A DNA stretch of 5,963 nucleotides, taken from contig CAIVZW010000564.1 in NCBI GenBank assembly GCA_903910495.1, positions 1 to 5,963 of the forward strand, given 5' to 3'. A program made the translations under genes and the position numbers. Below are positions 5,816-5,963 of this stretch, piece after piece. The stretch's first letter is position 1; every line of letters begins with the position of its first letter. The notes under the pieces were generated by a model. That model did not search any database and was not told the DNA's origin. It saw only the letters and a program-made list of their open reading frames with translations. The DNA is from an uncultured beta proteobacterium (GTDB lineage Bacteria > Pseudomonadota > Gammaproteobacteria > Burkholderiales > Rhodocyclaceae).

Positions 5816-5963
5816 CGTAATCGGCTACCAACTGCAGCAGTTCTTCTTCCTGGTACGGCTTGCCAAGGTAGTGGTTGACCCCGATCTCGAAGGCGTAGAC
5901 GCGGTGCTTGTCGGCCGTTCGCGAGGTGATCATGATGATCGGAATGGCTTTCAGGCGAGCGTC
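5793..5963 (-). CDS. C-terminal end of a receiver-domain protein, probably a ChpA/PilL-type hybrid chemosensory kinase
   Basis: The last 56 codons of a minus-strand gene, ending at TGA (complement of 5793-5795). The peptide runs DARLKAIPIIMITSRTADKH, then RVYAFEIGVNHYLGKPYQEE and a final helix ELLQLVADYV. This is the second half of a CheY-like receiver: strand 4 with the conserved Thr/Ser switch (MITS), helix 4, strand 5 with the conserved Lys of GKP, and helix 5. The phospho-accepting Asp lies outside the window. The wording ITSRT-KHR-A-IGVNHYLGKP is what I associate with the C-terminal receiver of ChpA/PilL kinases of the twitching-motility chemosensory system. In P. aeruginosa the pil-chp cluster lies near algH, which agrees. 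A stand-alone response regulator is the main alternative. The 3' end overlaps phr by 23 bp. Confidence 0.8.
   Translation of the reverse strand, partial: DARLKAIPIIMITSRTADKHRVYAFEIGVNHYLGKPYQEEELLQLVADYVTRQRPA

Noticed and set aside
1..5963. Search for a mobile element, CRISPR array, defence system or novel multi-gene system.
   Set aside because: No repeats, transposase or integrase pieces, tRNA attachment site or unfamiliar gene cluster is visible; nearly all coding capacity is taken by recognised housekeeping families.

Overview
The window looks like chromosome from a GC-rich betaproteobacterium, probably of the Rhodocyclales. That placement is inferred from protein flavour and gene order; no marker gene fixes it. 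It holds a conserved housekeeping block, a photolyase, the edges of two larger genes, and a short degraded stretch. I see no phage, insertion sequence, CRISPR array, tRNA or rRNA.

Layout from left to right. (1) Positions 1-121, minus strand: the first 40 codons of an Old Yellow Enzyme family alkene reductase (NemA/XenB-like), running off the left edge. (2) About 122-557: a scar-like region. It has a small minus-strand open frame (155-298) that reads like the C-terminal tail of an unidentified protein. It also has a plus-strand remnant (339-530) that keeps only the N-terminal nucleotide-binding start of a tartrate/D-malate dehydrogenase. (3) 558-4322, minus strand: a tightly packed five-gene run transcribed algH, ruvX, pyrR, pyrB, pyrX. 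Junctions are an 8-nt overlap, a 14-nt overlap, a 1-nt gap and a 3-nt gap. (4) 4367-5815, plus strand: a complete class I CPD photolyase, divergent from algH across 44 nt. (5) 5793-5963, minus strand: the last 56 codons of a protein ending in a receiver domain of the ChpA/PilL type, overlapping the photolyase 3' end tail to tail by 23 bp.

How the genes work together. pyrB encodes the catalytic chain of aspartate transcarbamoylase. pyrX encodes a dihydroorotase-like chain that has lost nearly all its metal ligands; in pseudomonads such a chain (PyrC') is a structural partner of PyrB. PyrR is a PRPP-binding regulator/uracil phosphoribosyltransferase homologue, so pyrR-pyrB-pyrX forms a pyrimidine module. 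The preceding algH and ruvX are conserved passengers: the order algH-ruvX-pyrR-pyrB-pyrC' is also found in Pseudomonas aeruginosa, where the Pil-Chp chemosensory genes lie close by. That synteny supports reading the right-edge fragment as ChpA-like.

I do not see an undescribed system here. The items most worth a second look are the catalytically dead dihydroorotase, the truncated dehydrogenase with its neighbouring orphan tail, the compact divergent promoter region between algH and phr, and the convergent overlap at the right edge.
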